DNA from: an uncultured Bacteroidales bacterium
Lineage (GTDB): Bacteria > Bacteroidota > Bacteroidia > Bacteroidales > Bacteroidaceae
Length of the DNA: 58,582 nt
Assembly (NCBI GenBank): GCA_902802265.1
Contig: CADCLN010000013.1
Location: 1-58,582, forward strand
Reading direction: 5' to 3'
Shown: positions 24,204 to 32,212 of the stretch, in pieces
Layout: every line of letters starts with the position of its first letter
Position numbering within the stretch: the first letter of the stretch is position 1
Notes under the pieces: model-generated
Databases searched by the model: none
Told to the model about the DNA's origin: nothing
What the model saw: the letters and a program-made list of their open reading frames with translations, nothing else
Made by a program: the position numbers and the translations under genes

Positions 24204-25817
24204 TCAATAGTTTGCCGTCATCCATTCGATAATCCTGAGAAAGAAGGTGAGGGCCGATACCTCGTGGTTGGTGATGCCGAGTTCCTTTGTTGCTTCGGCG
24301 CTGTACTCACCGACAAATTCCTCTGTTTTGATACCATGATCCTTGAGGAATTTGCTCATGGCATAAAAGTTCTCCACGGGTACAACATCGTCTTTCGTGT
24401 CGTGGAAGAGCATCACGTCGAGGTCGCTGCGGGGTGTCCAGCCGCTGGTGAGCGCATCTGACTTGTAGGCGTTCTTGAATCGGCGTGACAGGGTGCTGTT
24501 GGCATCAAGGACAGCCTCTGTGCAGATATCACTCGTCTTTTTGGTTTTGATAAGTTCTTCGTCAAGGGCCTTGCGCTTGTACTGCTTGCTGAGGAACCAT
24601 TTGTCGAAGTTCTTGGCCACAGGGTCCTTCAGATAGTCGTGGATGTCGTAACCCAGACGGAAGAAGTGGTTGTAGGCATATAGCACGTTGCAGACGGTGC
24701 TGGGCATTTCGGTTTCGCCTTTGGTGATGGCGTCAAACATCGAGTTGATGTCGTAGGGACCATCTCCGGCAAAGGCTCGTTTCACCTTAATCTCAGGATG
24801 GTGTTCTGAAATTTCGCGCAACACGCCCATCGTAGTCTGTCCACCTTCCGAGTAGCCTGCGATGACGAAGTCGTCGCCTTTCTTTATATGCAGATCTTCT
24901 ATCAACCGTTTGGCAGCGAGGTAGGCATCGAGCGAGGCGCGTCCGTTAGCCTGTGAGATACAGTAAGCCTGCGGCTCTTTCTCAGTGATGCCGAAACCGT
25001 AGTAGTCGGGGGCTACGACGATGAAATGGGTGAGGGCAGCTCCCGTTGGAAACTCGATGGCTCCACGCGAAGGAGCCTGCGTGGTAGCGTAGATGGTGAA
25101 GTGGTTGTAGAGCAGAATGCCGTTGAAGGGCTTGTCGTCCTTTATCAGCGACTTGTCAACCGTGATGGTTCCACTGAGTGTGCAGGGATTGCCGAAGGGG
25201 TCAAACGAAGGGTAGTTGAACACGTAGTTCATATAGTCGGGAAAAATCTCCACTGGAATGCTGTCGGTAATGCAGGGCCGAGGGAGGGTTGACTTCGCCA
25301 TCCAGTTCTGAATCAAACTGTTCTTTTTGCTTTCAGCTTTGGTAAGCGAACCTTTGTGGGATGCATTGCTGAAGGCGATACGACCTGGTTCGCAATTCAT
25401 CTTTATCTGCCCAATATCGACAAAATTGCTGTGATTGCCCTCACTGCGTGTCTGGGCCGACATGATAGTCGTACCTGTATGGGGGTCGGTCAGGGTGACA
25501 TGTCCTTCGGCTGTCACTTGCCACGTGAATGGTGCATCTGCTGGACCGCCGTAAATCTCAAGTGGCTCGTTGAATTCGTCATCAAATACAGCCAGCGCCA
25601 CGTAGCCCGTGTGGTCTGCTTTGGCCTCCACCGCAATCAAGGCGCGATTGAAGGGCTTGCCGTTTTCGGTCACGTCCTCATAGTCGAACTCTTCGCACCA
25701 CAAGCCGATAAGACTCTTTTCCATCTTTTGTTGGCTGGGGGTTGTGGAGTCATCACAGGCACCAATGCCAAACAAGATCGTTGCGACTGCAATGATTGCA
25801 AGGATTTTCTGTTTCAT
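24204..25817 (-). CDS. Lipoprotein with C-terminal alpha/beta hydrolase domain
   Basis: 537 residues. A lipoprotein signal with lipobox cysteine C21 (FGIGAC) is followed by an N-terminal beta domain (about 30-150; LIGLWCEEFDYEDV, VTLTDPHTGTTIMS) of the kind in Bacteroidetes lipocalin-like modules. A hydrolase domain follows (about 185-537): VVAPDYYGFGITE, the nucleophile S323 in IAGYSEGGQTTMG, an acid in LMLFHDTKDDVVPVENF and a late histidine near TNHEV. It resembles secretory-lipase or peptidase-S9-like hydrolases and probably acts on an ester or peptide at the cell surface; the substrate is unknown. It stands alone, divergent from argR. Confidence 0.75.
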   Translation of the reverse strand: MKQKILAIIAVATILFGIGACDDSTTPSQQKMEKSLIGLWCEEFDYEDVTENGKPFNRALIAVEAKADHTGYVALAVFDDEFNEPLEIYGGPADAPFTWQVTAEGHVTLTDPHTGTTIMSAQTRSEGNHSNFVDIGQIKMNCEPGRIAFSNASHKGSLTKAESKKNSLIQNWMAKSTLPRPCITDSIPVEIFPDYMNYVFNYPSFDPFGNPCTLSGTITVDKSLIKDDKPFNGILLYNHFTIYATTQAPSRGAIEFPTGAALTHFIVVAPDYYGFGITEKEPQAYCISQANGRASLDAYLAAKRLIEDLHIKKGDDFVIAGYSEGGQTTMGVLREISEHHPEIKVKRAFAGDGPYDINSMFDAITKGETEMPSTVCNVLYAYNHFFRLGYDIHDYLKDPVAKNFDKWFLSKQYKRKALDEELIKTKKTSDICTEAVLDANSTLSRRFKNAYKSDALTSGWTPRSDLDVMLFHDTKDDVVPVENFYAMSKFLKDHGIKTEEFVGEYSAEATKELGITNHEVSALTFFLRIIEWMTANY

Positions 25818-25884
25818 AATTTCATTTATTTATTGTTGTTGCATATACATTTATTCAAACAAGCAAAAATCATCAATAACACGG

Positions 25885-25892
25885 CAAAGGTA
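25885..25892 (-). promoter_or_regulatory. -7 element for the lipoprotein hydrolase
   Basis: CAAAGGTA on the plus strand, TACCTTTG toward 25817. The leader is about 60 bases and has no obvious structure. Confidence 0.65.
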
Positions 25893-25899
25893 AGAAATA

Positions 25900-25927
25900 T
25901 TTACCATTTACCATTTACTATTTACCA
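25900..25927. repeat. Heptamer tandem repeat (TTTACCA)
   Basis: Four exact-spacing 7-base units, the third reading TTTACTA. It lies between the divergent -7 elements at 25885 and 25979. The same heptamer in the other orientation occurs at 27201-27228 and 53486-53506. Confidence 0.8.
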
Positions 25928-25978
25928 TTTTTTGTAGAAATATTCCTCATTTTTTGTTTTTATATACGCATTTTTTCG

Positions 25979-26010
25979 TACCTTTGCAGCCGTTTTACGC
26001 ATAATTATGC
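25979..26010 (+). promoter_or_regulatory. argR promoter with a palindrome, probable ArgR operator
   Basis: The -7 box TACCTTTG (25979-25986) is followed by the perfect 12-bp palindrome GCATAATTATGC (25999-26010), within TTACGCATAATTATGCAAAT. This resembles the core of an ARG box (ATAATTAT with flanking TG/CA). It lies just before the argR ATG, as expected for autoregulation (inference). Confidence 0.5.
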
Positions 26011-26017
26011 AAATGAC

Positions 26018-26479
26018 ATGAATAAAAGACAAGAAAGGTTGGCAAGAATCAAGGCCATTGTTCAGACGCAAGAGATAGGCAATCAGCAGGAGCTGGCACA
26101 GGCTTTGGCAAAGGAAGGGCACAGGCTGACGCAGTCGGGTTTGTCGCGCGACCTGAAACTGCTGAAGGTGGTGAAGGGCATCACTCATGCAGGAAAATCG
26201 GTCTATATGTTGCCCGAAAATCCTTATTACCGCCGCGTGCGCGAACATCGCGAATCGGTGAACGAGATGCGGGCAAACCTATTGTCTGTGAAGTTCTCTG
26301 GGACGCTGGCTGTGGTGAAGTGTCGTCCAGGCTATGCCAGTGCCCTGGCTTGCGACATTGATGCCGCGGCTTTCGAGGAAGTCATGGGCACCATCGCTGG
26401 CGATGACACCATCTTCGTGGCTTTGGCGGAGGATGCCAACAGGGAAATGGTAGAAACGAAGTTAAGGACAATTTCATAA
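26018..26479 (+). CDS. argR: Arginine repressor ArgR
   Basis: 153 residues, the normal ArgR length. The N-terminal winged helix reads RQERLARIKAIVQTQEIGNQQELAQAL and TQSGLSRDLKLLKVVKG. The C-terminal hexamerisation/arginine-binding domain carries FSGTLAVVKCRPGYASALACDID and the signature GTIAGDDTIFVAL, with the conserved GDD aspartates that bind arginine. It senses arginine and represses biosynthetic genes. It leads a group with an acyltransferase and argG, and a palindrome next to its own start suggests autoregulation. Confidence 0.93.
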   Translation: MNKRQERLARIKAIVQTQEIGNQQELAQALAKEGHRLTQSGLSRDLKLLKVVKGITHAGKSVYMLPENPYYRRVREHRESVNEMRANLLSVKFSGTLAVVKCRPGYASALACDIDAAAFEEVMGTIAGDDTIFVALAEDANREMVETKLRTIS

Positions 26480-26497
26480 AGAGTCAATGATAAATAA

Positions 26498-27133
26498 ATG
26501 ATTTACGAAGACGGGATAAAAGTGATTGTGGCAGACAGCAGTCACGAGAAATATGTCGATTTGGTGCTTGACACCATTCGTGAAGCAGCACGTAAACGGG
26601 GTACGGGTATTGCCGAGCGTACACACGAATATGTGGCCACAAAGATGCGAGAAGGAAAGGCTGTGCTTGCCCTCGACCCCTCCGCACAGACGGAACTGGG
26701 CGACAAGTTCGTGGGATTCAGTTATATCGAAACCTGGGGCAACAAGTCGTATGTGACCACTTCGGGACTGATTGTTCATCCCGACTACCAGGGCAGGAAC
26801 ATTGCGAAGCGCATCAAAGACCATACCTTTACGTTGGCACGTGTGCGTTGGCCCCATGCCAAGATTTTCTCGCTGACCAGCGGCGATGCCGTCATGAAGA
26901 TGAACACGGCACTGGGCTATGTGCCTGTGAGTTTCCAGCAATTGACCGACGACGATGCCTTCTGGCGTGGCTGCGCAGGCTGTGTGAATCACGACATTCT
27001 GGAGGCAAAGCAGCGCAAGTTCTGCATTTGCACAGGTATGCTTTACGACCCCGACAAACACAAGGGCGAGCCCACTCCGGTGGAAATCTTCCAGGAGGTG
27101 ATGCGAGAAATGGTGAAGCGGGAGTTAATATAG
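26498..27133 (+). CDS. GNAT acyltransferase, probable N-acylglutamate synthase of arginine synthesis
   Basis: 211 residues. The GNAT core is visible: TSGLIVHPDYQGRNIAKRIKDHTF (acyl-CoA-binding loop QGRNIA) and MKMNTALGYVPV. The C-terminus has a cysteine-rich stretch (RGCAGCVNHDI, KFCICTGML). It starts 18 bases after argR and precedes argG. In Bacteroidetes the first step of arginine synthesis is attributed to a GNAT protein in this gene neighbourhood, and the pathway there can use N-succinyl instead of N-acetyl intermediates (established for Bacteroides fragilis). I infer glutamate N-acetyl- or N-succinyltransferase; the acyl donor cannot be read from sequence. Confidence 0.65.
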   Translation: MIYEDGIKVIVADSSHEKYVDLVLDTIREAARKRGTGIAERTHEYVATKMREGKAVLALDPSAQTELGDKFVGFSYIETWGNKSYVTTSGLIVHPDYQGRNIAKRIKDHTFTLARVRWPHAKIFSLTSGDAVMKMNTALGYVPVSFQQLTDDDAFWRGCAGCVNHDILEAKQRKFCICTGMLYDPDKHKGEPTPVEIFQEVMREMVKRELI

Positions 27134-27150
27134 TAAATAGCAGACCCTCA

Positions 27151-27199
27151 GACCCCCTCTAACTCCCCCTCTAGGGGGAGGACTTTGTGGGGGGAGGAT
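27151..27199. repeat. GC-rich palindromic repeat, copy 2
   Basis: GACCCCCTCTAACTCCCCCT, then CTAGGGGGAGGACTTTGTGG and GGGGAGGAT. It matches the element at 16761 in order and orientation with few changes. It lies between the acyltransferase and argG. Confidence 0.8.
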
Positions 27200-27200
27200 A

Positions 27201-27228
27201 GTAAATGGTAAATGGTAAATAGTAAATA
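27201..27228. repeat. Heptamer tandem repeat (GTAAATG) before argG
   Basis: Four 7-base units, GTAAATG twice then GTAAATA twice, abutting the GC-rich element and ending 5 bases before the argG start codon. Confidence 0.8.
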
Positions 27229-27232
27229 AAAT

Positions 27233-28441
27233 ATGATGTCAGAAAAGAAAAAAGTAGTCGTTGCTTTCAGCGGCGGACTGGATACATCCTACACGGTGAT
27301 GTATCTGGCAAAAGAGAAAGGTTACGAAGTGTATGCAGCATGTGCCAATACGGGCGGATTTTCGGCAGAACAGCTGAAGACCAACGAAGAGAATGCCTAC
27401 AGGCTGGGAGCCACGAAGTACGTGACACTGGACGTAACGCAGGAGTATTACGAAAAATCCCTGAAGTACATGGTTTTTGGCAACGTGCTACGCAACAATT
27501 GCTACCCCATCTCGGTCAGTTCGGAGCGCATCTTCCAGGCTTTGGCCATTGCCCGCTATGCCAAGGAGATTGGTGCTAGTGCCATTGCCCACGGCAGTAC
27601 AGGAGCCGGCAACGACCAGATACGTTTCGACATGACCTTCCTCGTCATGGCTCCAGGTGTGGAAATCATCACGCTGACACGCGACGGCAACCTGAGTCGT
27701 CAGGAAGAAATCGACTACCTGAACAAAAACGGATTTGCTGCCGACTTTGCCAAGCTGAAATACTCTTACAACGTAGGCATTTGGGGTACCAGCATCTGTG
27801 GTGGTGAGATTCTCGACTCCACACAGGGATTGCCCGAATCGGCTTACCTGAAGCACCCCGTCAAGGAGGGTCCCGAACTGTTGAAACTGGGTTTCGAGAA
27901 AGGTGAACTTTGCAGCGTGAACGGCGTGCAATATACGGACAAGATTAAAGCCATTCAGGCCGTTGAGACCATCGGTGCTGCATACGGCATCGGACGCGAC
28001 TGCCACGTGGGCGACACCATCATTGGCATCAAGGGGCGTGTGGGCTTCGAGGCTGCTGCGCCTATGCTGATTATCGGTGCCCACCGATTCCTGGAAAAAT
28101 ACACATTGTCGAAATGGCAGCAATACTGGAAGGACCAAGTCAGCAACTGGTACGGAATGTTTCTGCACGAGAGCCAGTACCTGGAGCCCGTGATGCCCGA
28201 CATCGAAGCCATGCTCACCTCATCGCAGCGGAACGTGACCGGTGAAGTGACACTGGAATTGCGTCCGCTCTGCTTCCAGACCGTCGGCGTAGATTCTCCC
28301 AACGACCTTGTCAAGAACAAATTGGGTGAGTATGGAGAGACAGCCAAGGCATGGACTTCGGAGGATGCCAAAGGCTTTATCAAGGTAACCAGCACAGCCC
28401 TGCGTGCTTACTATCTGGCACATCCCGACGAGAAAAGATAA
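27233..28441 (+). CDS. argG: Argininosuccinate synthase
   Basis: 402 residues. The N-terminal ATP-pyrophosphatase loop VVAFSGGLDTSYTVMYLAKEKGYEV is intact. SISVSSERIFQALAIARYAKEIGASAIAHGSTGAGNDQIRFD supplies the citrulline/aspartate-binding region. It joins citrulline and aspartate with ATP to form argininosuccinate. Start at 27233 or the adjacent ATG at 27236. A repeat-filled 99-base gap separates it from the acyltransferase, so it may have its own expression level. Its 3' end overlaps the convergent GH43 gene by about 62 bases. Confidence 0.95.
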   Translation: MMSEKKKVVVAFSGGLDTSYTVMYLAKEKGYEVYAACANTGGFSAEQLKTNEENAYRLGATKYVTLDVTQEYYEKSLKYMVFGNVLRNNCYPISVSSERIFQALAIARYAKEIGASAIAHGSTGAGNDQIRFDMTFLVMAPGVEIITLTRDGNLSRQEEIDYLNKNGFAADFAKLKYSYNVGIWGTSICGGEILDSTQGLPESAYLKHPVKEGPELLKLGFEKGELCSVNGVQYTDKIKAIQAVETIGAAYGIGRDCHVGDTIIGIKGRVGFEAAAPMLIIGAHRFLEKYTLSKWQQYWKDQVSNWYGMFLHESQYLEPVMPDIEAMLTSSQRNVTGEVTLELRPLCFQTVGVDSPNDLVKNKLGEYGETAKAWTSEDAKGFIKVTSTALRAYYLAHPDEKR

Positions 28442-29906
28442 AATCCACCCACCCCTTGACGGTTCCGTGTGGCGCTATGCTGAACACGCCATACTTGGCA
28501 CCTATCCATTTGCCTTCGCGGGCTTGGAAGGTGGCAGGTATGGCGTGGTATTTTTTGCGGTCTAAACTATAGGCAAAGGAGCAGAGACCACCTGGCTGGC
28601 AATGGATGACAAAGGAGACGTTGCAGGTATAGTTATAGCGAAGTCCAGCACCATACTTCTTAGCAGGAATGGAGCCAATGGTTTGACTTTGTTCTGCTTG
28701 CCCCTTGTCGGCATCCTTGCAGGTGATTTGTTTCAGCAGAAATTGTTCTCCAGAAAGCTCCACGCTGAATCGGCAGTAGTCACGTCCCATCACAACAAAT
28801 CCAGACTGCCCGCCGTCGGCTTTGGCAGAGACGGTGAGGTGTAGCGTGTCGGAAAAAGTTTCCCCCTCAAATTTCTTTAAATACAGATTGGGTATTTCCC
28901 AAAGATTCTTGAATGCAGAACGGGTGTTGTAGCTATAGAGGCGAATGCCATTCTGGGTCTTGAAACCAAAATGTTCTTGATAATTGGCGTGCCATTGGTA
29001 GCCTTCGTGGGCAGAAGCCTTCAAATGGTCATGCTTGCTTCTTTGCATCATAGGCCATCCGTCTTTCCAGCGAACATCTAATAGGTGGAGTATGCGACCA
29101 TAGGCTCCACGTTCTTGAAAGCAAAGGAATTTGTCGGTCACCCATCCTCCCTGATGAATGCCATCTTGATTGAAAACCATTTTACTTTCGTAAGGACCAT
29201 ATACGTTTTTGCTGCGCAGAGCCAATTGCCAACCCTGTTCTACACCGCCAGCAGGGGCAAGAATGTAGTAGTAACCATCATGTTTGTAGATTTTAGGCCC
29301 TTCAATGGTATGATTCCCCTCCACAGCTCCATCGTAAACCATGACAGGCTGGCCTATAACCCGTGTGCCGTCGGCAGAAAGTTCGCGTACAGTCAATATA
29401 CTGTTGAATCCGCAGCGGCTGTTGGCCCAGGCATTGACCAAATAGACACGTCCGTCTTCGTCCCACAGCGGGCAGGTGTCAATCACTCCTTTGGCGGGCA
29501 ATACCAGAACGGGAGTTTCCCATTTGCCACGTGGGTCGGTGGTTTTCACCATAAATACGCCGTAGTCGGGGTCGCCCCAATAGATGTAGTAGGTGTCTTC
29601 ATGGCGTCGAATGCTGGGAGCCCACACACCACAACCATGCTGGATGGAATCGTAGTGTTCGACGGGCAGTAAACGTTCCACGGCATAGTTTACATGTTGC
29701 CAATGCAGCAGGTCGCGGCTGTGCAAAATGGGCAACCCTGGTGTGCACTGGAAACTGCTGGCTGTCAACCAGTAGTCACCATCCGTTCCCTCGCAGACAT
29801 CGGGGTCGGAATAGTCTGCAAAAACAATTTGTGACCGAGCGGTGGAAAGGCAAAGCAAAAATGTCCACAAAATGGCTGTTCGTTTCATTATTATCTGTTT
29901 TTTCAT
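28380..29906 (-). CDS. Glycoside hydrolase family 43 enzyme, secreted
   Basis: 508 residues from the ATG at 29906, which overlaps the stop of the upstream gene by 4 bases; an internal ATG at 29888 (MKRTAILWTFLL) would give a shorter signal peptide. The five-bladed propeller domain has the GH43 residues: base D34 in DYSDPDVCEG, the modulator D143 in VIDTCPLW and acid E202 in HTIEGPKIYKHDGYYYI. A C-terminal beta-sandwich (about 335-508) resembles the extra domain of GH43 xylosidases/arabinofuranosidases. It probably removes arabinose or xylose side units in the periplasm or at the surface. It is last in the operon 35934 to 28380, and its final 20 codons run over the 3' end of argG. Confidence 0.85.
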   Translation of the reverse strand: MKKQIIMKRTAILWTFLLCLSTARSQIVFADYSDPDVCEGTDGDYWLTASSFQCTPGLPILHSRDLLHWQHVNYAVERLLPVEHYDSIQHGCGVWAPSIRRHEDTYYIYWGDPDYGVFMVKTTDPRGKWETPVLVLPAKGVIDTCPLWDEDGRVYLVNAWANSRCGFNSILTVRELSADGTRVIGQPVMVYDGAVEGNHTIEGPKIYKHDGYYYILAPAGGVEQGWQLALRSKNVYGPYESKMVFNQDGIHQGGWVTDKFLCFQERGAYGRILHLLDVRWKDGWPMMQRSKHDHLKASAHEGYQWHANYQEHFGFKTQNGIRLYSYNTRSAFKNLWEIPNLYLKKFEGETFSDTLHLTVSAKADGGQSGFVVMGRDYCRFSVELSGEQFLLKQITCKDADKGQAEQSQTIGSIPAKKYGAGLRYNYTCNVSFVIHCQPGGLCSFAYSLDRKKYHAIPATFQAREGKWIGAKYGVFSIAPHGTVKGWVDFIFSRRDVPDSKHAGLCWLP

Positions 29907-32212
29907 TCTTCGCCAGAAGTGTCAGATTTTTTGAATGTGATATTTTTTACCAAGTCGTTCACATACATTTTGACCAGATCGGAAGTCTTGTACCATTTCA
30001 ACTTTTCAGGCATATCGTCGTAGAAGTTCTTTCCGTTGATTTTCAGCTGAACGAACTCCACATTCCTTACCATTCGTTCTTCATTGTAGCCCAAAATGAG
30101 CGACATATTAGGTTCTTTTCCATAGTAACGGACATTGCGAAAAAGTACATTTTCCACGCCACGACCAGGAGCTGAGCAATATTTGGCATTGTAGCCCACC
30201 TTCACTTGCAGCAAACTCCCTTCTTCAATCTGTTCAATGCGGATATTGTCGAAGGTAACATCCTTCACCAAGTTGTTGTCTCCGCAGTTGATGGCAAGGC
30301 ATCCCTGATAGTCAATTTGTGGTTCGCTCTGTCCCAGAATGTCAATGTTTTCGTAACGCAGATGGGTGATGGAATCCATTTTCTCCGCATCGCCATGAAT
30401 GCCAATAAAGATGGGGTGAGCCACATCCGCCCAAAGGGTAGAGTTGCGCATCACCACATTGTCCACCGATCCTGAGAAACCCTTCCGTGTAGCGTAAGCC
30501 GTGGTGCAATCGTCGCTGTTTCGGCAAAACACACGGTCGAAGAGAACATGAGACGAAGCAAAAACATTCAGTCCGTCCCCCCAGCTTGGGTGAGAAATGC
30601 TCCTTACGTCGTGCAACGTCACTCCGTCGCTACCTCCCACAGGACAAGTGTTCAGAATCAGTCCGTCAACCAGTACATTTTTGCTGCGATATACATGACA
30701 GCCCTCATAGCCCCTTGCAGGGCGGGCAATGCCACGCCCCAGGATGCTCACGTTCTCTGCCTCGTCAATGGCAAACGTGCCTGTAAAGTAACTACCTCCG
30801 GCAAGATAGACCGTCGTGTTAGATGCCACACGGATGGTGTCGTTGGTGTATAAACCAGGTTCATAATACACAAAATTCCGTCCTGCCTTCGTGGCACCCT
30901 TTCTGGCTTCTTCTGCCGAAACACATGGCTTACTGGTGAAAAGCAACAGATTGTCGGTGATACTTCCGTCAAACTCCACGCTGACATTTTCGGGCTGGAA
31001 AAGCAGAAATTGCACAGTGCTGTCATTCTGCACATGGGCAATCACCCCCCTGTAGTCAGGGCGAATGCGTGCCGTCTTGAACCTTTTCCTTTTACAGACA
31101 ACACGCACATACACATCGCCGATGAAATCAAAGAAAGCGTATGAGATTTCGCTGATTTTGTGCTTGCCGTCTCCCGCAGAGGCATTCACTTTAGCCATAT
31201 AGGTGTCAATGCGTGCCCATTCCTTGCTGCCACGAGGTTGTACGAACACATCGTAATCCTGTTTCAGCGGAGCGCCTGTTGGTGCCGGATAAGTGTAAGT
31301 TTGATGCAAAATCTTGAAATCCTTCACCTTGGGTTTCACTCCCCTTAGGATTTTTTCTGTGTAAGGCATCTTCAACCCCCTGCGTTTCACATAATGATTG
31401 TAAGGCAAATCGTAGATGGGCCACAGGTTGCCCCTTTGCATCTGTCCTGGTTCAGTCCAGTCATTGTACAACCCCGTACAGTCCGTCCATGTCTGGAACG
31501 GCACATCGTATCCCAAGTTGTAACGTGCCGTATATTCAAAGCCCTTCAGCAACCGATTGTCAAGTGCTCCCCACAAGTCATCTCCCTGTTGCCATGCCAT
31601 TTCGCATGTCTCTGCCAAAGCCTCCAACCCCAGTTGCACATGAGCCTGGTCCCTACCCGTTTCCTGACATTGCCCTGTCTCGCCGATGTATTTTGGCAAC
31701 GATCCGTTGTCGTTGGCATACAGGAAATAGTCGATGGAAGCCCTGTACATTGTACTGTCCTTCAGAAAGATGGCACATGCCATTCGCAGACGGTTGACGA
31801 TAGCCCCCCAGTTGCCGTTGGCATACGGACTGTCAGCCTCAAACTTCTCCATCATGGGCACAAAAACCCTGCGAACCATTGCCCCCCATTCCGGAGTCTG
31901 CTGTGCCTGCATCAAAGTCATCGCTTGCACCAGCTTGTAACCCTGAATGGCACACAGCGGAGCATCATGACCGTCCAAACGCTGCAGCGTGTTGGCGTAT
32001 GCCTGGATGATTTCCAGAGCCTTGTCCCTATGTCCCCCTACGGCACAGTCGTAGGCTGCAGCCATGTCCCGTTCACTTCCTCCCTTCGAGGCACGGTATT
32101 CACCATCCCTCGCCACCACCTCGTAAGGCCCTGCCATCTTGTAATCGGGTTGTGCCACCAAGGGCATACTCCGGAACAACCACAGCCCGACAATCAATAA
32201 CCCGTTCTTCAT
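29903..32212 (-). CDS. Fusion of an alginate-lyase-like domain and a beta-helix glycosidase
   Basis: 769 residues with signal peptide (LLIVGLWLFRSMPLVAQ). Residues about 45-240 are an alpha/alpha barrel-like module similar to the alginate_lyase family (DGHDAPLCAIQGYKLVQAMTLM, YANGNWGAIVNRLRMA, GQCQETGRDQAHVQLGLEALAE). A beta-sandwich linker precedes a right-handed beta-helix (about 440-740) of the GH28/GH49 sort: VYLAGGSYFTGTFAI, SWGDGLNVFASSHVLFDRVFCRNSDDCTTAY and HPIFIGIHGD. Paired aspartates in DGLN and NSDDC are candidate catalytic residues. A uronate-acting lyase-like unit and a pectinase-like unit in one chain suggest attack on a uronic-acid-rich plant polysaccharide; exact activities are unproven. 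It overlaps both neighbours by 4 bases. Confidence 0.7.
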   Translation of the reverse strand: MKNGLLIVGLWLFRSMPLVAQPDYKMAGPYEVVARDGEYRASKGGSERDMAAAYDCAVGGHRDKALEIIQAYANTLQRLDGHDAPLCAIQGYKLVQAMTLMQAQQTPEWGAMVRRVFVPMMEKFEADSPYANGNWGAIVNRLRMACAIFLKDSTMYRASIDYFLYANDNGSLPKYIGETGQCQETGRDQAHVQLGLEALAETCEMAWQQGDDLWGALDNRLLKGFEYTARYNLGYDVPFQTWTDCTGLYNDWTEPGQMQRGNLWPIYDLPYNHYVKRRGLKMPYTEKILRGVKPKVKDFKILHQTYTYPAPTGAPLKQDYDVFVQPRGSKEWARIDTYMAKVNASAGDGKHKISEISYAFFDFIGDVYVRVVCKRKRFKTARIRPDYRGVIAHVQNDSTVQFLLFQPENVSVEFDGSITDNLLLFTSKPCVSAEEARKGATKAGRNFVYYEPGLYTNDTIRVASNTTVYLAGGSYFTGTFAIDEAENVSILGRGIARPARGYEGCHVYRSKNVLVDGLILNTCPVGGSDGVTLHDVRSISHPSWGDGLNVFASSHVLFDRVFCRNSDDCTTAYATRKGFSGSVDNVVMRNSTLWADVAHPIFIGIHGDAEKMDSITHLRYENIDILGQSEPQIDYQGCLAINCGDNNLVKDVTFDNIRIEQIEEGSLLQVKVGYNAKYCSAPGRGVENVLFRNVRYYGKEPNMSLILGYNEERMVRNVEFVQLKINGKNFYDDMPEKLKWYKTSDLVKMYVNDLVKNITFKKSDTSGEE

